Of a DNA stretch of 12,729 nucleotides, positions 1 through 8,219 are shown piece after piece; position 1 is the first letter of the stretch, and each line of letters opens with the position of its first letter. The DNA lies in contig JBKCNS010000039.1 of assembly GCA_046297095.1 (NCBI GenBank), forward strand, positions 1 through 12,729, written 5' to 3'. The notes below the pieces were generated by a model. That model saw only the letters and a program-made list of their open reading frames with translations, had not been told where the DNA came from and did not search any database. The position numbers and the translations under genes were made by a program. The stretch comes from JBBATK01 sp046297095. Its GTDB lineage: Bacteria; Bacteroidota; Ignavibacteria; Kapaibacteriales; NICIL-2.

Positions 1-38
1 TGAGTGCTGCTGATAGTACCTTTTGCCATAGGGGGCAT
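1..38 (-). CDS. Start of an unidentified gene, cut by the window edge
   Basis: Twelve complete codons run leftward from an ATG at 36-38 off the left edge, reading MPPMAKGTISST. The ATG overlaps the TGA stop of the tailspike gene by one base (TGATG), the same junction style used elsewhere in this operon, which is the main reason for calling it. No clear Shine-Dalgarno precedes it, so it would depend on translational coupling. A second in-frame ATG lies three codons in (27-29) and could be the real start. Too little is present to assign a function. Its place after a tailspike would fit another tail or fibre gene. Confidence 0.5.
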   Translation of the reverse strand, partial: MPPMAKGTISST

Positions 39-2485
39 CACGTTGCTATCACGTTCCGTGTTCTAAGTTGCGACAGTAAGTCATTCAGCCTCGCAATTAC
101 CGATGCCGCGTCCGTTGCGTTAGCTACTGCCGATCCCTTGTCGTTTCCAGACCATAACGAACCATTTAACGTGTTGCCTTGAATAGTTGATGCCACCGAA
201 GTAGCCGAACTAGAATATGGTGTTCCATCATGTATTGTGTTATTAGCACAAGAGATCGTATTGACTATCCCACCAGTGACCGCGTTGACGTTTATTCCGT
301 TGTTGGAGTTTGCTACTATGTTGTTAGCAAAAATTAGGTTGTCGAGTCCTCCAGAAGTGGACAACATAAACAGTCTACAACCAAAATGATCTGATCCAAC
401 AAATTGCGTCATAGTGTTGCTAGACACCTCAAGCATTGCAGCCGTTAGAGGTTCGTTGAGCGTGTAAAACACGCCCCAGGAATTGGCACCACTTACGCCA
501 ATGCTACGGAAAGTATTGTTCTTCACAACAACGAATGTATTGTCAACCACCGGAAGCACTTCCACTCCGATCGATCGTAAGTTAGCGAGCGTGTTTCCGA
601 CGATCTCGGCACTGTAAAGGGCAGTTATCCCTCGATTGAGCCCAATAAGATAGTTATTTAAACACAGGATATTCGGTGCCCCTAAGTTAATGCCAGTTGA
701 TGCCACAGCCCCAGGGTTCGTCCGAAACATCACCGCATTTCCGGTGCATAGGCTTTTCTCGGAACTCAGATCTCCAGTCAACTCGCCCTTCATGTTGATC
801 ACTGCTTCGGACCCAACAACATCAAGCACGATGTTCGAACTAATCAGAGACTTCGAACACTTAACGTAGATACCTTCAGGGCTCGATGAATTGGAATCAG
901 CTACAACCGTATCGACTACGTTCGAAACAATCGAAGCGTGACAACTGAGAGCTAGAATTCCAAACACCTGACCGACACTACCACCTGAAACCACGTTGTA
1001 GATACGGTTGTCTGATATCGTAACACCCTGTGAAGGATCTGGTGTTCCGCTAAAGTCTACTTGAATAGCTCCAACTTGATTCGTGTTACTTACTGAACCG
1101 ACGTTTGTTATTGTGCAATTTGTCACCGATGTAGATCGACAATTTCGCAGCGACAGATCGATTGCTATTGCCTTGGTGGAGGCCGCAAGTTTTCCAGCGT
1201 TGTTGATTTGTGCACCAACGATTATTACAAAATCCGCATCCCAGTAAACACCACCTCCAGATCCAGTAAGCCCACGTCCAGTGTTGTTTGTTTTGACGTA
1301 GCGAGACGACAAGGAGAAGGGTGTTGATGCAGTGTTGTTCGTGAAGTTGAACACAGCACTAAAGGTGCTAAACGAAAGATTGTCGCAAGTGATTTTTGCT
1401 CCGCTTGTGCTTCCAACTTCGAAGCAATCAACGCTCGTTGATGGTCCCGTAATTGTGCCTGTTCCATCTAGGTGTATTGACCCAGTAATGGAGATGGGCG
1501 AAGCTAAATCGGAAAGATCAATATCCCTGTCGATCTGTAAAACGGCACCGCTTTGCACTGCGGCGTTGACGGCTTTCGTAAATGAAGCACTATCTGTGGT
1601 TCCGTTCACTCCAAACCATTCGGGATAGATCCTAGCAACAACGTCGCCGGTAAACGAAATACCAGTTTGTTGGAAAATGAAGTCGTGGCTTGGTGCCTCT
1701 AACGTATTTGAAAACGTAATCGTTGCGGTTCCTGTTATCGTTCCTCCGCTCAGGAAGCGAACTGGCTTCGATATCGTCACATTTGTATTACAGACGACTG
1801 GGGAATCTATAACGATTTCCAGACACGCCGCGTCAGCTTGCCAAGCAGTTAGTAACGTGTTGAGGTTTGTTGTGGCTCTAGAACTTGTTGCGTATGGATT
1901 AACGATAGGCTTCCAGCTTGTTCCTTGAGAAAAAACAGGAACATCGAGAGTCGTATCGTAGGTTTGCCCACCTTCGTTTGATGCAGCCGCAGGAAGTGAT
2001 CCGGTTGCATATCCTGAGTGTTGCGTAAGTGAGAGGACGTTCTTTCCGTTTTCATCAATTGTCCATACGTCGGTTGTTACTCCACCCACCTTCTTTGCAA
2101 ACGCATAGCTATAGCCGCTTCCGTCTCCAAGCATTTGACGAGTGACAGGGTTTTCGAACGAAGTCACGCCGGGTTGCCCAGATGAACCGTGCGGATAAAC
2201 ACCGTTTGACCAAAGACCTTTATCTCCTCGCGCATATCCGAACCCTCGAAGATTAACAGGGTCTGCGTTTGATCCAACTTCCATGCGGTCTGAGACTCTA
2301 GCAAGTGATCCTAAGCCTATTAAGTCCCTCATCCCAGCCGCATCCACCCCCACAGGATTCGCAAGCACCCCGCTCGGATTAGCCAGCACCGTACCAGCAG
2401 CAATCGGCACAGCGTTGCCCGCAGGCCCAGCAGGTCCGACAGTACCACCGAACTCAACCGTAATTTCACCTTCGATAAAACTCAT
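38..2485 (-). CDS. Phage tailspike, parallel beta-helix (pectate-lyase fold)
   Basis: This 815-residue protein is built like a receptor-binding tailspike or fibre. The first 25 residues hold a short collagen-like GPAGPAG stretch, followed by an Ala/Pro/Gly-rich segment and a beta-rich head to about residue 200. At about 284-325 comes the sequence around YPEWFG (287-292) with a following TD and helix, which typically opens the phage pectate-lyase-like beta-helix domain. Residues from about 330 to 760 show repeated short Asn-rich turns (for example NNTI, GNTL, NNTF) spaced like PbH1 coils of a right-handed beta-helix. The last 30 or so residues (NATDAAS followed by a leucine-rich helix) resemble a common C-terminal segment of phage fibres, possibly for trimerisation. 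No catalytic residues can be assigned, so depolymerase activity is possible but unproven. The ATG overlaps the previous TGA by four bases (ATGA). Fold confidence is high; substrate unknown. Confidence 0.88.
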   Translation of the reverse strand: MSFIEGEITVEFGGTVGPAGPAGNAVPIAAGTVLANPSGVLANPVGVDAAGMRDLIGLGSLARVSDRMEVGSNADPVNLRGFGYARGDKGLWSNGVYPHGSSGQPGVTSFENPVTRQMLGDGSGYSYAFAKKVGGVTTDVWTIDENGKNVLSLTQHSGYATGSLPAAASNEGGQTYDTTLDVPVFSQGTSWKPIVNPYATSSRATTNLNTLLTAWQADAACLEIVIDSPVVCNTNVTISKPVRFLSGGTITGTATITFSNTLEAPSHDFIFQQTGISFTGDVVARIYPEWFGVNGTTDSASFTKAVNAAVQSGAVLQIDRDIDLSDLASPISITGSIHLDGTGTITGPSTSVDCFEVGSTSGAKITCDNLSFSTFSAVFNFTNNTASTPFSLSSRYVKTNNTGRGLTGSGGGVYWDADFVIIVGAQINNAGKLAASTKAIAIDLSLRNCRSTSVTNCTITNVGSVSNTNQVGAIQVDFSGTPDPSQGVTISDNRIYNVVSGGSVGQVFGILALSCHASIVSNVVDTVVADSNSSSPEGIYVKCSKSLISSNIVLDVVGSEAVINMKGELTGDLSSEKSLCTGNAVMFRTNPGAVASTGINLGAPNILCLNNYLIGLNRGITALYSAEIVGNTLANLRSIGVEVLPVVDNTFVVVKNNTFRSIGVSGANSWGVFYTLNEPLTAAMLEVSSNTMTQFVGSDHFGCRLFMLSTSGGLDNLIFANNIVANSNNGINVNAVTGGIVNTISCANNTIHDGTPYSSSATSVASTIQGNTLNGSLWSGNDKGSAVANATDAASVIARLNDLLSQLRTRNVIAT

Positions 2486-3147
2486 CGTGTCGCGTTCCTG
2501 TCTATGAAATTTCTGCCCTTCATGAATCTGTGCGGACGACCAAGCGTATCGACCACTTCCCAGTCGTAGTAGAAAATCGAGTCTTTATCTTTTACCGTTT
2601 TTCCGACCGTCAAAGCGTCCGTCGTTGTCGCAGCAAGAGAGACCGTCACAGTATGCTTGTTCGGGTCTGCAATCGAAACAGTAAACGTGAACGAGTAAGC
2701 TATCCCAGTGGACGGACCTAAGTCCCTTCGTGCTTGCCCGCGAAACACGATTTGGCTTAAATCGATATAGACGCCAGCCGTATCGACAAACGAGATAGGC
2801 ACCGACTCCCAGTAAGCGCCTTGGAATATCGTAAAGTCCCTGACGAGACTCGTATGTGACAGGTTGACACCTTCACCGCAAGCAGGGTCCAAGAGCGTGA
2901 TTTGGCTATCCGAAATAGCTTCGACAAAGAACGTACCCACGCTAGCCGAGAAACTGCTTGGAGTTGTACCACCTTCAAACACTGCCCAGTTGCCTGCGAA
3001 CAAATCACCCGTCCAGCGTCCTGTATCTGGTGCAGTGCCTTCGGTGAGTCTTACCTTTTGCGTCAACCAATTCGCGAGCGAGCCAGCGACAGGAAAGCAA
3101 TCTACTATCGTGCCAGGATTTGAGTTGGTGTAGGTTACGATTGCCAT
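2482..3147 (-). CDS. Phage baseplate/fibre-type structural protein
   Basis: A 221-residue protein in two parts. The N-terminal half (1-100) is unrecognised and rich in Gly, Thr and Phe. The C-terminal half (about 105-219) follows a pattern frequent in phage minor tail proteins: a beta-rich stretch with FRGQARRD (135-142), alternating hydrophobic strands, then YYDWEVVD (193-200), a GR turn and a closing basic segment. That pattern resembles the baseplate upper-protein/fibre N-domain type found next to tail fibres. It starts with ATG two bases after the TAA of the repeat protein upstream, and its TGA overlaps the tailspike ATG. It may connect the tailspike to the tail tip. I am confident it is a virion tail protein, less so of the exact role. 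Confidence 0.75.
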   Translation of the reverse strand: MAIVTYTNSNPGTIVDCFPVAGSLANWLTQKVRLTEGTAPDTGRWTGDLFAGNWAVFEGGTTPSSFSASVGTFFVEAISDSQITLLDPACGEGVNLSHTSLVRDFTIFQGAYWESVPISFVDTAGVYIDLSQIVFRGQARRDLGPSTGIAYSFTFTVSIADPNKHTVTVSLAATTTDALTVGKTVKDKDSIFYYDWEVVDTLGRPHRFMKGRNFIDRNATR

Positions 3148-3150
3148 AGT

Positions 3151-3996
3151 TTACTTCCAAACCCCGCTGACTTTAACAAAAGGTGTTGCGTTCTTCCAAC
3201 TGCCTGTGACTTTGACAAACGCATTTGCATTCTTCCACTCGCCGCCGACTTTGATACGCAAGCCACCTACTGCTATGTTTCCGCTTTGCAGTGTAGCTGA
3301 TGCAAGCTGAACCGATAGCGTACCAGTCAACCCACTTGCCAGCGTACCAGATGCGGAGACAACGCACGACTCTAGTGCTCGGTTTACTTGTGCCGTTAGC
3401 CCGGCACTTAACGAACCACCTGAAGCTAGCGTAGCGTTCGCAAGGGTTCGTGTGACGCTACCTGATGCACCGTTGGTTACTGTGCCAGTTGCTGAAGAAG
3501 TAACGGCATCCAGTGTTCTTATGACGCTACCACTTAGACCAGCCGCAAGCGTACCAGATGACGAGCAAGTAGCAGCCGCCAGGGTTGCCGAAACTGAACC
3601 TGTTACTGAGCCAGCCGCACCACCTGTGGAGGATAGTGTTGCGTTGTCCAGCGTGCGAGATACTGTTCCAGACGCACCGGCAGCAACCGTACCCGACGAT
3701 GATAGCGTTGCATCTAATGTGCGAGATACTGTACCAGAAGCACCGGCTGAAACTGTACCAGTTCCAGACAATGTGGCATCGGCTAACGTAACTGATACCG
3801 TACCAGTCAACCCACTTGCCAACGTGCCCGACGAGGACAAAGTTGCCGCATCCAACGTGCGTGTTACCGTTCCTGTAACACCACCAGCCGCTGGCTCGAC
3901 GAGCAATTCATCGACGTACCAACCCGCAGGAAGCAGTTCTACTTCCCACCAAGCTAACGGTTCTAGATGTCGATCAAATGCCCCAATCCGTGCCAT
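3151..3996 (-). CDS. Repeat-rich phage fibre/adhesin protein
   Basis: A 281-residue protein with three parts. Residues 1-35 (RIGAFDRHLEPLAWW and a GWYVDELL motif) resemble the opening of small phage structural proteins. Residues 40-245 are nine tandem copies of a 23-residue unit with the pattern (A/L/V)-(T/S)-G-(T/S)-V-x-R-T-L-x-x-A-T-L-S-S-S-G-T-(L/V)-A-x-G; the third copy lacks one residue. Residues 246-281 hold three copies of a [I/V]-K-V-x-G-x-W-K motif that ends exactly at the stop. The alternating Thr/Val/Ser pattern predicts stacked beta-strands, hence a fibrous or solenoid shaft. Its ATG shares one base with the previous TGA (TGATG), behind a GGTGGGGG stretch that may serve as ribosome site. 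A surface fibre or decoration role is inferred from composition and from the flanking tail genes. Confidence 0.75.
   Translation of the reverse strand: MARIGAFDRHLEPLAWWEVELLPAGWYVDELLVEPAAGGVTGTVTRTLDAATLSSSGTLASGLTGTVSVTLADATLSGTGTVSAGASGTVSRTLDATLSSSGTVAAGASGTVSRTLDNATLSSTGGAAGSVTGSVSATLAAATCSSSGTLAAGLSGSVIRTLDAVTSSATGTVTNGASGSVTRTLANATLASGGSLSAGLTAQVNRALESCVVSASGTLASGLTGTLSVQLASATLQSGNIAVGGLRIKVGGEWKNANAFVKVTGSWKNATPFVKVSGVWK
3262..3879 (-). repeat. Nine tandem 69-bp coding repeats (23 residues each)
   Basis: The region encodes residues 40-245 of the repeat protein. Units begin at residues 40, 63, 86, 108, 131, 154, 177, 200 and 223; the third unit is 22 residues, from a clean three-base loss. 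Copies differ at many positions at both protein and DNA level, so this is an old array rather than a recent expansion. The start codon of the gene and the tryptophan-rich tail lie outside the array. Confidence 0.85.
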
Positions 3997-4193
3997 CAGT
4001 CGCCCCCACCTTCTTCAGGAGGAGGAGGTATTAAAGACCACACTAAATCGACGTATTGCCAACCTGGGCCAGCGTAGTCAGGGCACTCAATCACAGTCAA
4101 AAAGCTCGGTGGAGTCCAAACTTCAACCCCATCCCAAACACACACGTTGAAGACGTGACCTGCTGCTGTGAGTAATGCCCATCGGTCTACCAT
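3996..4193 (-). CDS. Small WTPP-motif phage tail accessory protein
   Basis: A 65-residue protein. It has a VWDGVEVWTPP stretch (19-29), a following hydrophobic strand, PGWQYVD (43-49) and a Pro/Glu/Gly-rich tail. The pattern V-W-D-G..W-x-P-P...G-W-x-Y recalls small proteins found beside phage tail fibres, some of which act as fibre-assembly helpers; that parallel is from memory and is loose. The ATG lies inside the last codons of the glycine-rich protein upstream (seven-base overlap). The TGA shares one base with the ATG of the repeat protein downstream. Its place between two fibre-type genes suggests an assembly or tip role. Real gene likely, function unsure. Confidence 0.65.
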   Translation of the reverse strand: MVDRWALLTAAGHVFNVCVWDGVEVWTPPSFLTVIECPDYAGPGWQYVDLVWSLIPPPPEEGGGD

Positions 4194-5482
4194 GAGATGA
4201 TGATTCCGTAGCCGTTGCCTCCGTTGCCACCTGCACCGCCGATGCCGGGGTTCATGCCGACACCGCCGCCGCCGCCGCCGCCTCCACCCTTGCCACCGTT
4301 GCCACCGTTTGCTCCAGCCGTTGAAGCTGTGACAGTTGTGCCTCCACCACCTCCACCAGTGCCACCTACGATGCCGTTAGTATCGATGCCGTTTGCTCCT
4401 GCCGTTGGAGATGCGCCGCTCGTGCCAGCTACACCGCCAAGCCCGCCCGCTGTAGCTCCAACACTGTTGCCAGTGCCACCGCCAGCCGATGCGTCTACGT
4501 TGGCAGGGACGTTGCTGTGACACCCGCCTGAGCCGCCGCCACCACCGCCAAATCGAGAATTGCCACCTGCGGTCACCAAAGGTACGGTCGCACTGTTGTT
4601 TGAACCGCCGCCCCCACCGCCGCCTTCCCATGCAGGGCCGAATGCACTTGAGTTGCTGCCCGATACCCCTTGCCCCGATGCTGCCACACCAGACACTACT
4701 CCGGTGACGTTGTGGATTCCACTTCCTGTCCCGCCGCTTGTAGCCGTAGCTGTAATCTGCCCTGCTACGCCGCCAGCACCGCCGTAGGCTGTTAAAAAAA
4801 TTGTTGTCGGGGATCGCACAACCGAATTGCCGCCAGAGGTCGGGGAAAATCCTGCTGCACCTGCAAGCCCACCAGCACCACCCAGCCCCATAAAACCGAT
4901 GTTTACACGCAGAATGTCTGGTAGTTCGTCCGTCAGGAAAAGCTGACTGATACACCCGCCTCCACCGCCGCCACTGCCACCCTTTGCGACTGCTGCCGTA
5001 GCAAGCGAAGCACCGCCGGCACCACCACCTCCACCTCCCCAAAGCCGTACCAAAGTTAATCCTGTGCGTGGACCAGTAGGCTTGATCCAATCCCCACCTG
5101 GGTAGTCAAAAGTTTGAATGTCAGCCGAGGGGAAAGGTGACGATATTTTCCACCCAATCGAGTCGTCGAATATCAATCCTGACTGAGCAGGAACACTACC
5201 ACTCCATAGGTCCGCTGTAGTTGTTCCGTCTGTGTGCAAGACCGTAATTGTTTGAGCCGCTGATGCATGGTCATTCCATACCGACAGAAACTTTACAACT
5301 CGGGTGTCGCTTCCACTGGGACTACCAACTACATCGGTTGTGGTTGCTGCTGCTATACTGGTGTTAAGCCTGCCCGGAGTGACAGTACTTCCAGACAGGT
5401 CCACGTACGAAGCGTGAACCAGAACGCTGTTCGCTGAACTCGTCGTGACTCTGATTTTGTCGCTGGTTGAAGTTAAGTACAT
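4187..5482 (-). CDS. Glycine-rich phage tail fibre protein, second paralogue
   Basis: A 431-residue protein with two domains. Residues 1-112 form a beta-rich head (LTSTSDKI, then ASYVDLSGSTVTPGRLN) of a kind common in phage tail proteins. Residues from about 122 carry the usual entry to a phage glycine-rich domain, TF...GG.W.KP....LTLVRLWGGGG, followed by about 280 residues dominated by Gly, Ala, Ser and Thr with runs of up to nine Gly. The protein ends in GIIISW. It aligns without gaps over its first 150 residues with the upstream paralogue; about 68 of the first 110 positions are identical by eye. Poly-glycine domains of phage adhesins can pack as polyglycine-II helices with receptor loops at the tips, so host recognition is a fair inference. 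It starts three bases after the TGA of its paralogue. Confidence 0.82.
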   Translation of the reverse strand: MYLTSTSDKIRVTTSSANSVLVHASYVDLSGSTVTPGRLNTSIAAATTTDVVGSPSGSDTRVVKFLSVWNDHASAAQTITVLHTDGTTTADLWSGSVPAQSGLIFDDSIGWKISSPFPSADIQTFDYPGGDWIKPTGPRTGLTLVRLWGGGGGGAGGASLATAAVAKGGSGGGGGGCISQLFLTDELPDILRVNIGFMGLGGAGGLAGAAGFSPTSGGNSVVRSPTTIFLTAYGGAGGVAGQITATATSGGTGSGIHNVTGVVSGVAASGQGVSGSNSSAFGPAWEGGGGGGGSNNSATVPLVTAGGNSRFGGGGGGSGGCHSNVPANVDASAGGGTGNSVGATAGGLGGVAGTSGASPTAGANGIDTNGIVGGTGGGGGGTTVTASTAGANGGNGGKGGGGGGGGGVGMNPGIGGAGGNGGNGYGIIISW

Positions 5483-5485
5483 TTT

Positions 5486-6784
5486 TCACCAAGAGATTAC
5501 GACACAGTATCCAGCACCACCGACACCACCAGCACCGCCAAGTCCTGGATTGCTGCCACGACCACCACCGCCTCCTCCACCACCACCGAGCCCGCCAGTA
5601 CCACCTGCGGCTCCGTTCGTGGAAGCTTGAACGGTCGAACCGCCGCCTCCACCACCTGCACCACCAACCAGTCCATTGCTTGGAGCTCCTGACTCGCCCG
5701 CGGTGGGAGGCCCGCCGGATGCACCAGCCGCACCTCCTGTTCCTATGATTGACCCGGGCCCACCCCCAGCAGACGGGGCGACGACAGCTGGGACCGCAGA
5801 CGTACCGCCTCCCGAGCCACCACCACCACCACCAAACAGCGACCCGCCTCCCGTCGTGGTAGCAGCGGTTGTGGACGAGCCACCACCACCACCACCGCCA
5901 AGATGTGCATAGTGAGTGCTGCCAGAACCAATCGTCCCGTTGATGCCTTGCATGTCGAAACCGGGGCCGGCTGACGCTGGCTGACCGCCTGAGCCGCCAA
6001 CTGCTGCGGTTGCAGTTGCACCAGCAGAATGACCGCCACCGCCGCCACCGCCACCGGTTGCAAGTGCCGAGATTTGCCCACCCCGACCACCGCCACCACC
6101 GTAGGCCGTTAGAAGAGATCCGAAGGTTGTGTTGCCTCCTATTCCACCGTCACTACCTGCTGCTCCTGCCGTACCACCAGCACCAACAGAACCGCCTGCA
6201 CCAATCGTCACAGTCTCATCGTTGGACAAATCAGATGCTCTGAATATCCTCTCGACAAAGCAGCCCCCACCGCCACCGCCTCCACCCTTAGTCACGGTTG
6301 CAGTAGCAAGTGAAGAACCTCCGCCACCACCGCCACCCGCACCCCAAATACGAACTAAAACCACCGACGCATTAAAGCTGGTTGGCTTGTTCCATGTGCC
6401 GGATGCCGAAAAGGTTTGAATGTTGGTCGGTCGAGAATTGCCGATTACAGTCCAACCTTGACCATCGACGTAGGTTAATCCAGATTGGCTTGGCAAACTG
6501 ACCACATAAATATCGACAACTGTCGTTCCGTCTGTGTGCTGCACGGTGACGGAATTGGCTGCACTGCTGGAGTCGTTCCAAATAGAAACGTATTTGATTT
6601 TCCGTTGAGTGCTACTGGCAGGACTTGCGACGATATCGGTCGTCGTTGCTGTGCTGATAGAACTGTTAAGCCTACCCGGTGTTACTGTGCTACCGGATAG
6701 GTCCACGTAGCTAGCTTGCACGCGAACATCACCAGCTACGGCAGTGACCAATCGGATTTTATCGCTAGTGGATGTTAGCAGCAT
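5486..6784 (-). CDS. Glycine-rich phage tail fibre protein, first paralogue
   Basis: A 432-residue protein of the same design as the next gene. Residues 1-112 are a head domain with LTSTSDKIR and ASYVDLSGSTVTPGRLN. Residues 122-150 are the F..SGTW.KP....VVLVRIWGAGGGG entry motif, and the rest is a Gly/Ala/Ser/Thr-rich domain ending CVVISW. Glycine runs reach nine residues, encoded by mixed GGT, GGC and GGA codons. The head is likely the attachment to the tail, and the variable spacers between glycine blocks are the likely receptor-contacting loops. The ATG follows the TAA of the preceding gene after two bases. Tandem duplication followed by divergence is clear from the shared architecture. 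Confidence 0.82.
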   Translation of the reverse strand: MLLTSTSDKIRLVTAVAGDVRVQASYVDLSGSTVTPGRLNSSISTATTTDIVASPASSTQRKIKYVSIWNDSSSAANSVTVQHTDGTTVVDIYVVSLPSQSGLTYVDGQGWTVIGNSRPTNIQTFSASGTWNKPTSFNASVVLVRIWGAGGGGGGGSSLATATVTKGGGGGGGGCFVERIFRASDLSNDETVTIGAGGSVGAGGTAGAAGSDGGIGGNTTFGSLLTAYGGGGGRGGQISALATGGGGGGGGHSAGATATAAVGGSGGQPASAGPGFDMQGINGTIGSGSTHYAHLGGGGGGGSSTTAATTTGGGSLFGGGGGGSGGGTSAVPAVVAPSAGGGPGSIIGTGGAAGASGGPPTAGESGAPSNGLVGGAGGGGGGSTVQASTNGAAGGTGGLGGGGGGGGGRGSNPGLGGAGGVGGAGYCVVISW

Positions 6785-6786
6785 GT

Positions 6787-7293
6787 TTATTGTGCCTCTG
6801 GTGGCATTGGTGTTACGATGACTCGTGATGAATTAGCGGTCCCGTTTAACGCTCTGGTGGCACTCGCGTTCCATACGCCGATGCTATAGTATCTGGAAGT
6901 GATCTGCACATCCATGAACGTGGCGACGATATCGGTTGCAGATGATGTTGTGTCAGCTATAACTGCACCAATCAATAATCCGTTTCGACGTTTGTCCGAA
7001 GCCATAGCAGCATCCGACGTACCTAATGTTCCGTCCATGTACGTTCCATCGCTTTGGAACAGGTATATCTCAATTGCATCACCTAATGCGAATCCAGAAG
7101 CCGCTGCCTGAATCACAGCTTTGACTTCGTGCGACTGTGCTACGCTACCAGCTCCACGATCATATCGTGCTGATATCCTGCCAGCACCGATACCCAATCC
7201 AGTTCCTGATACTGCCAAGCTCAACGTGACATCACCACTCGATTCACGAAAAACTATCGGAGTCTCGACTGCTCTGTAAACTTTGCTCGGCAT
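6787..7293 (-). CDS. Phage virion-type structural protein
   Basis: A 168-residue protein rich in beta-type sequence (Val, Thr, Ser, Ile alternating), with RISARYDRGAGS near 38-49, a EIYLFQSDGTYMDG segment near 75-90 and a YSIGVWNASATRALNG segment near 137-152. It resembles hypothetical tail-region proteins in phages; I do not recognise a named family. I use the ATG at 7293, which shares one base with the previous TAA (TAATG). An in-frame TTG four codons earlier is possible but would overlap more. Position between widespread tail proteins and the glycine-rich fibres argues for a tail-tip or fibre-base role. Confidence 0.68.
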   Translation of the reverse strand: MPSKVYRAVETPIVFRESSGDVTLSLAVSGTGLGIGAGRISARYDRGAGSVAQSHEVKAVIQAAASGFALGDAIEIYLFQSDGTYMDGTLGTSDAAMASDKRRNGLLIGAVIADTTSSATDIVATFMDVQITSRYYSIGVWNASATRALNGTANSSRVIVTPMPPEAQ

Positions 7294-7784
7294 TAGTAGA
7301 ACCAACCCATAGCTTGAACAACGTCTAAGTAAGAAAGTGTCCCTTCGGCTGATGCAACCGCTGGAACTGCATTGCTACCTGTGCCTGTTGCTAGTAGCTT
7401 CTCAATACCGTTTGCCGCCCGTTTACAGTGAGTGTAAACCGATGCACGAACAGCTAAGTCTGGTGCACTCCCAACCCATGTGGCATCAATACCTGCTCTG
7501 ATGTTTGGCTTGCTGGCGTCGAATGAACCAAGACGACTCATCCAGTCCCAGATACGTGCCTTGCCAACCGACAGGTTATCGACTCGTGCCCAGTCCATTC
7601 CGTTTCGCATAATCTCGTCAACAGAGACCGACGTTTTCCAAATCGTAAACTCTGGGCTTGCTGGTTGGTTAAGTGCTTCAGCAATAAACAATGCACCGCT
7701 GTTTGTCTGCGGTTGAACCGAAAACACAGGATCGGCTAAAACGAAATTGCGAAGCGTCGTTTGCTGTGCGAATGTAAGTTGCAT
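7293..7784 (-). CDS. Conserved phage tail-region protein (MDW/RIWDW type)
   Basis: A 163-residue protein that I recognise as a family frequent in tail regions of siphophages. The hallmark is a central block with IWKTSVSVDEIMRNGMDW (about 48-65), then VDNLSVGKARIWDWM and RAGIDATWVGSAPDLAVRA, and a closing YLDVVQAMGWF. It is predominantly helical with no signal peptide. Its biochemical function is, to my knowledge, not established; its constant company is the 139-residue protein encoded just upstream. ATG follows the previous TAA after two bases with only a weak ribosome site, so coupling is likely. The TAA shares one base with the next ATG. Confidence 0.78.
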   Translation of the reverse strand: MQLTFAQQTTLRNFVLADPVFSVQPQTNSGALFIAEALNQPASPEFTIWKTSVSVDEIMRNGMDWARVDNLSVGKARIWDWMSRLGSFDASKPNIRAGIDATWVGSAPDLAVRASVYTHCKRAANGIEKLLATGTGSNAVPAVASAEGTLSYLDVVQAMGWFY

Positions 7785-7786
7785 GA

Positions 7787-8206
7787 TTAAGCGTTGCCGT
7801 CAGTCAGGGTGAACGTGCTGACAGTGAAAGATTGACCTGAGGTAAATGAAGTCGAAGAAACCTCCATATCACCACCACCGCCGGTTGCTGTAACTGTGCC
7901 TTGGATAAAGCAAGTCGTTCCATCTTTGGTAGCTTGCGAGTTGTATACGCAAAAGTGGCCCGCCGTTCCCGTGGCATCGGCTGATAAATCTTGCCATGTT
8001 CCAGCGATTGCTTTTGCACCCGATGACGCCGCTGCCATCCAGTCCGAAGGAAGGTTAATTGTCGCAAGGACCGTTCCCGTTCGTGTTGCTGCACAGTTTG
8101 CAGGAACAGTTCCCGAACGAATCTCTAGCGAACAAGATGTTCCGTTTGTCGATTCGATTGTGTCAAGCCGTGCGTTGCGAGTCGCAACATTGAACTGAAT
8201 AGCCAT
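7787..8206 (-). CDS. Conserved small phage tail protein
   Basis: A 139-residue protein of a family seen in very many phage tail modules. The diagnostic segments are MAIQFNVATRNARLDTIES at the start, SGTVPANC (about 32-39), a VLATINLPSDWMAAA block (46-60), a GTWQDLSADATGTAGHF block, and ITDGN-like closure with GTVTATGGGGDM before it. The fold is likely a beta-sandwich, and it is thought to be a virion component because of its place beside fibre genes. It starts with ATG preceded by AAGGA about ten bases upstream. Next downstream is its usual partner, the MDW/RIWDW protein. Confidence 0.8.
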   Translation of the reverse strand: MAIQFNVATRNARLDTIESTNGTSCSLEIRSGTVPANCAATRTGTVLATINLPSDWMAAASSGAKAIAGTWQDLSADATGTAGHFCVYNSQATKDGTTCFIQGTVTATGGGGDMEVSSTSFTSGQSFTVSTFTLTDGNA

Positions 8207-8219
8207 TCTTTTTTATTCC

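Larger units (their letters stand above)
4187..6784 (-). repeat. Tandem duplication of glycine-rich fibre genes
   Basis: Two adjacent genes of 432 and 431 codons share order of domains, start region, entry motif and terminal I-S-W. Similarity is highest over residues 1-50 and drops in the loops between glycine blocks. The glycine blocks give runs of CCG, CCA and CCT triplets on the + strand (for example near 4260-4290, 5565-5590 and 5818-5832), which produce long but meaningless proline-rich frames on that strand. Confidence 0.85.

Noticed and set aside
3262..3879. CRISPR-like or satellite array
   Set aside because: Repeats are in frame, diverged, without unique spacers, and lie within one continuous coding region.
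3452..4150. 232-codon frame on the + strand opposite the repeat protein
   Set aside because: The repetitive minus-strand gene has clear repeats, coupled start and stop and a phage context; the opposite frame only mirrors the repeat.
4215..6419. Several long proline-rich frames on the + strand (for example 4215-4520, 5676-5912, 6129-6419)
   Set aside because: They are the antisense reading of GGN glycine codons. Triplet runs remove stop codons on both strands; they have no ribosome sites and no fold.
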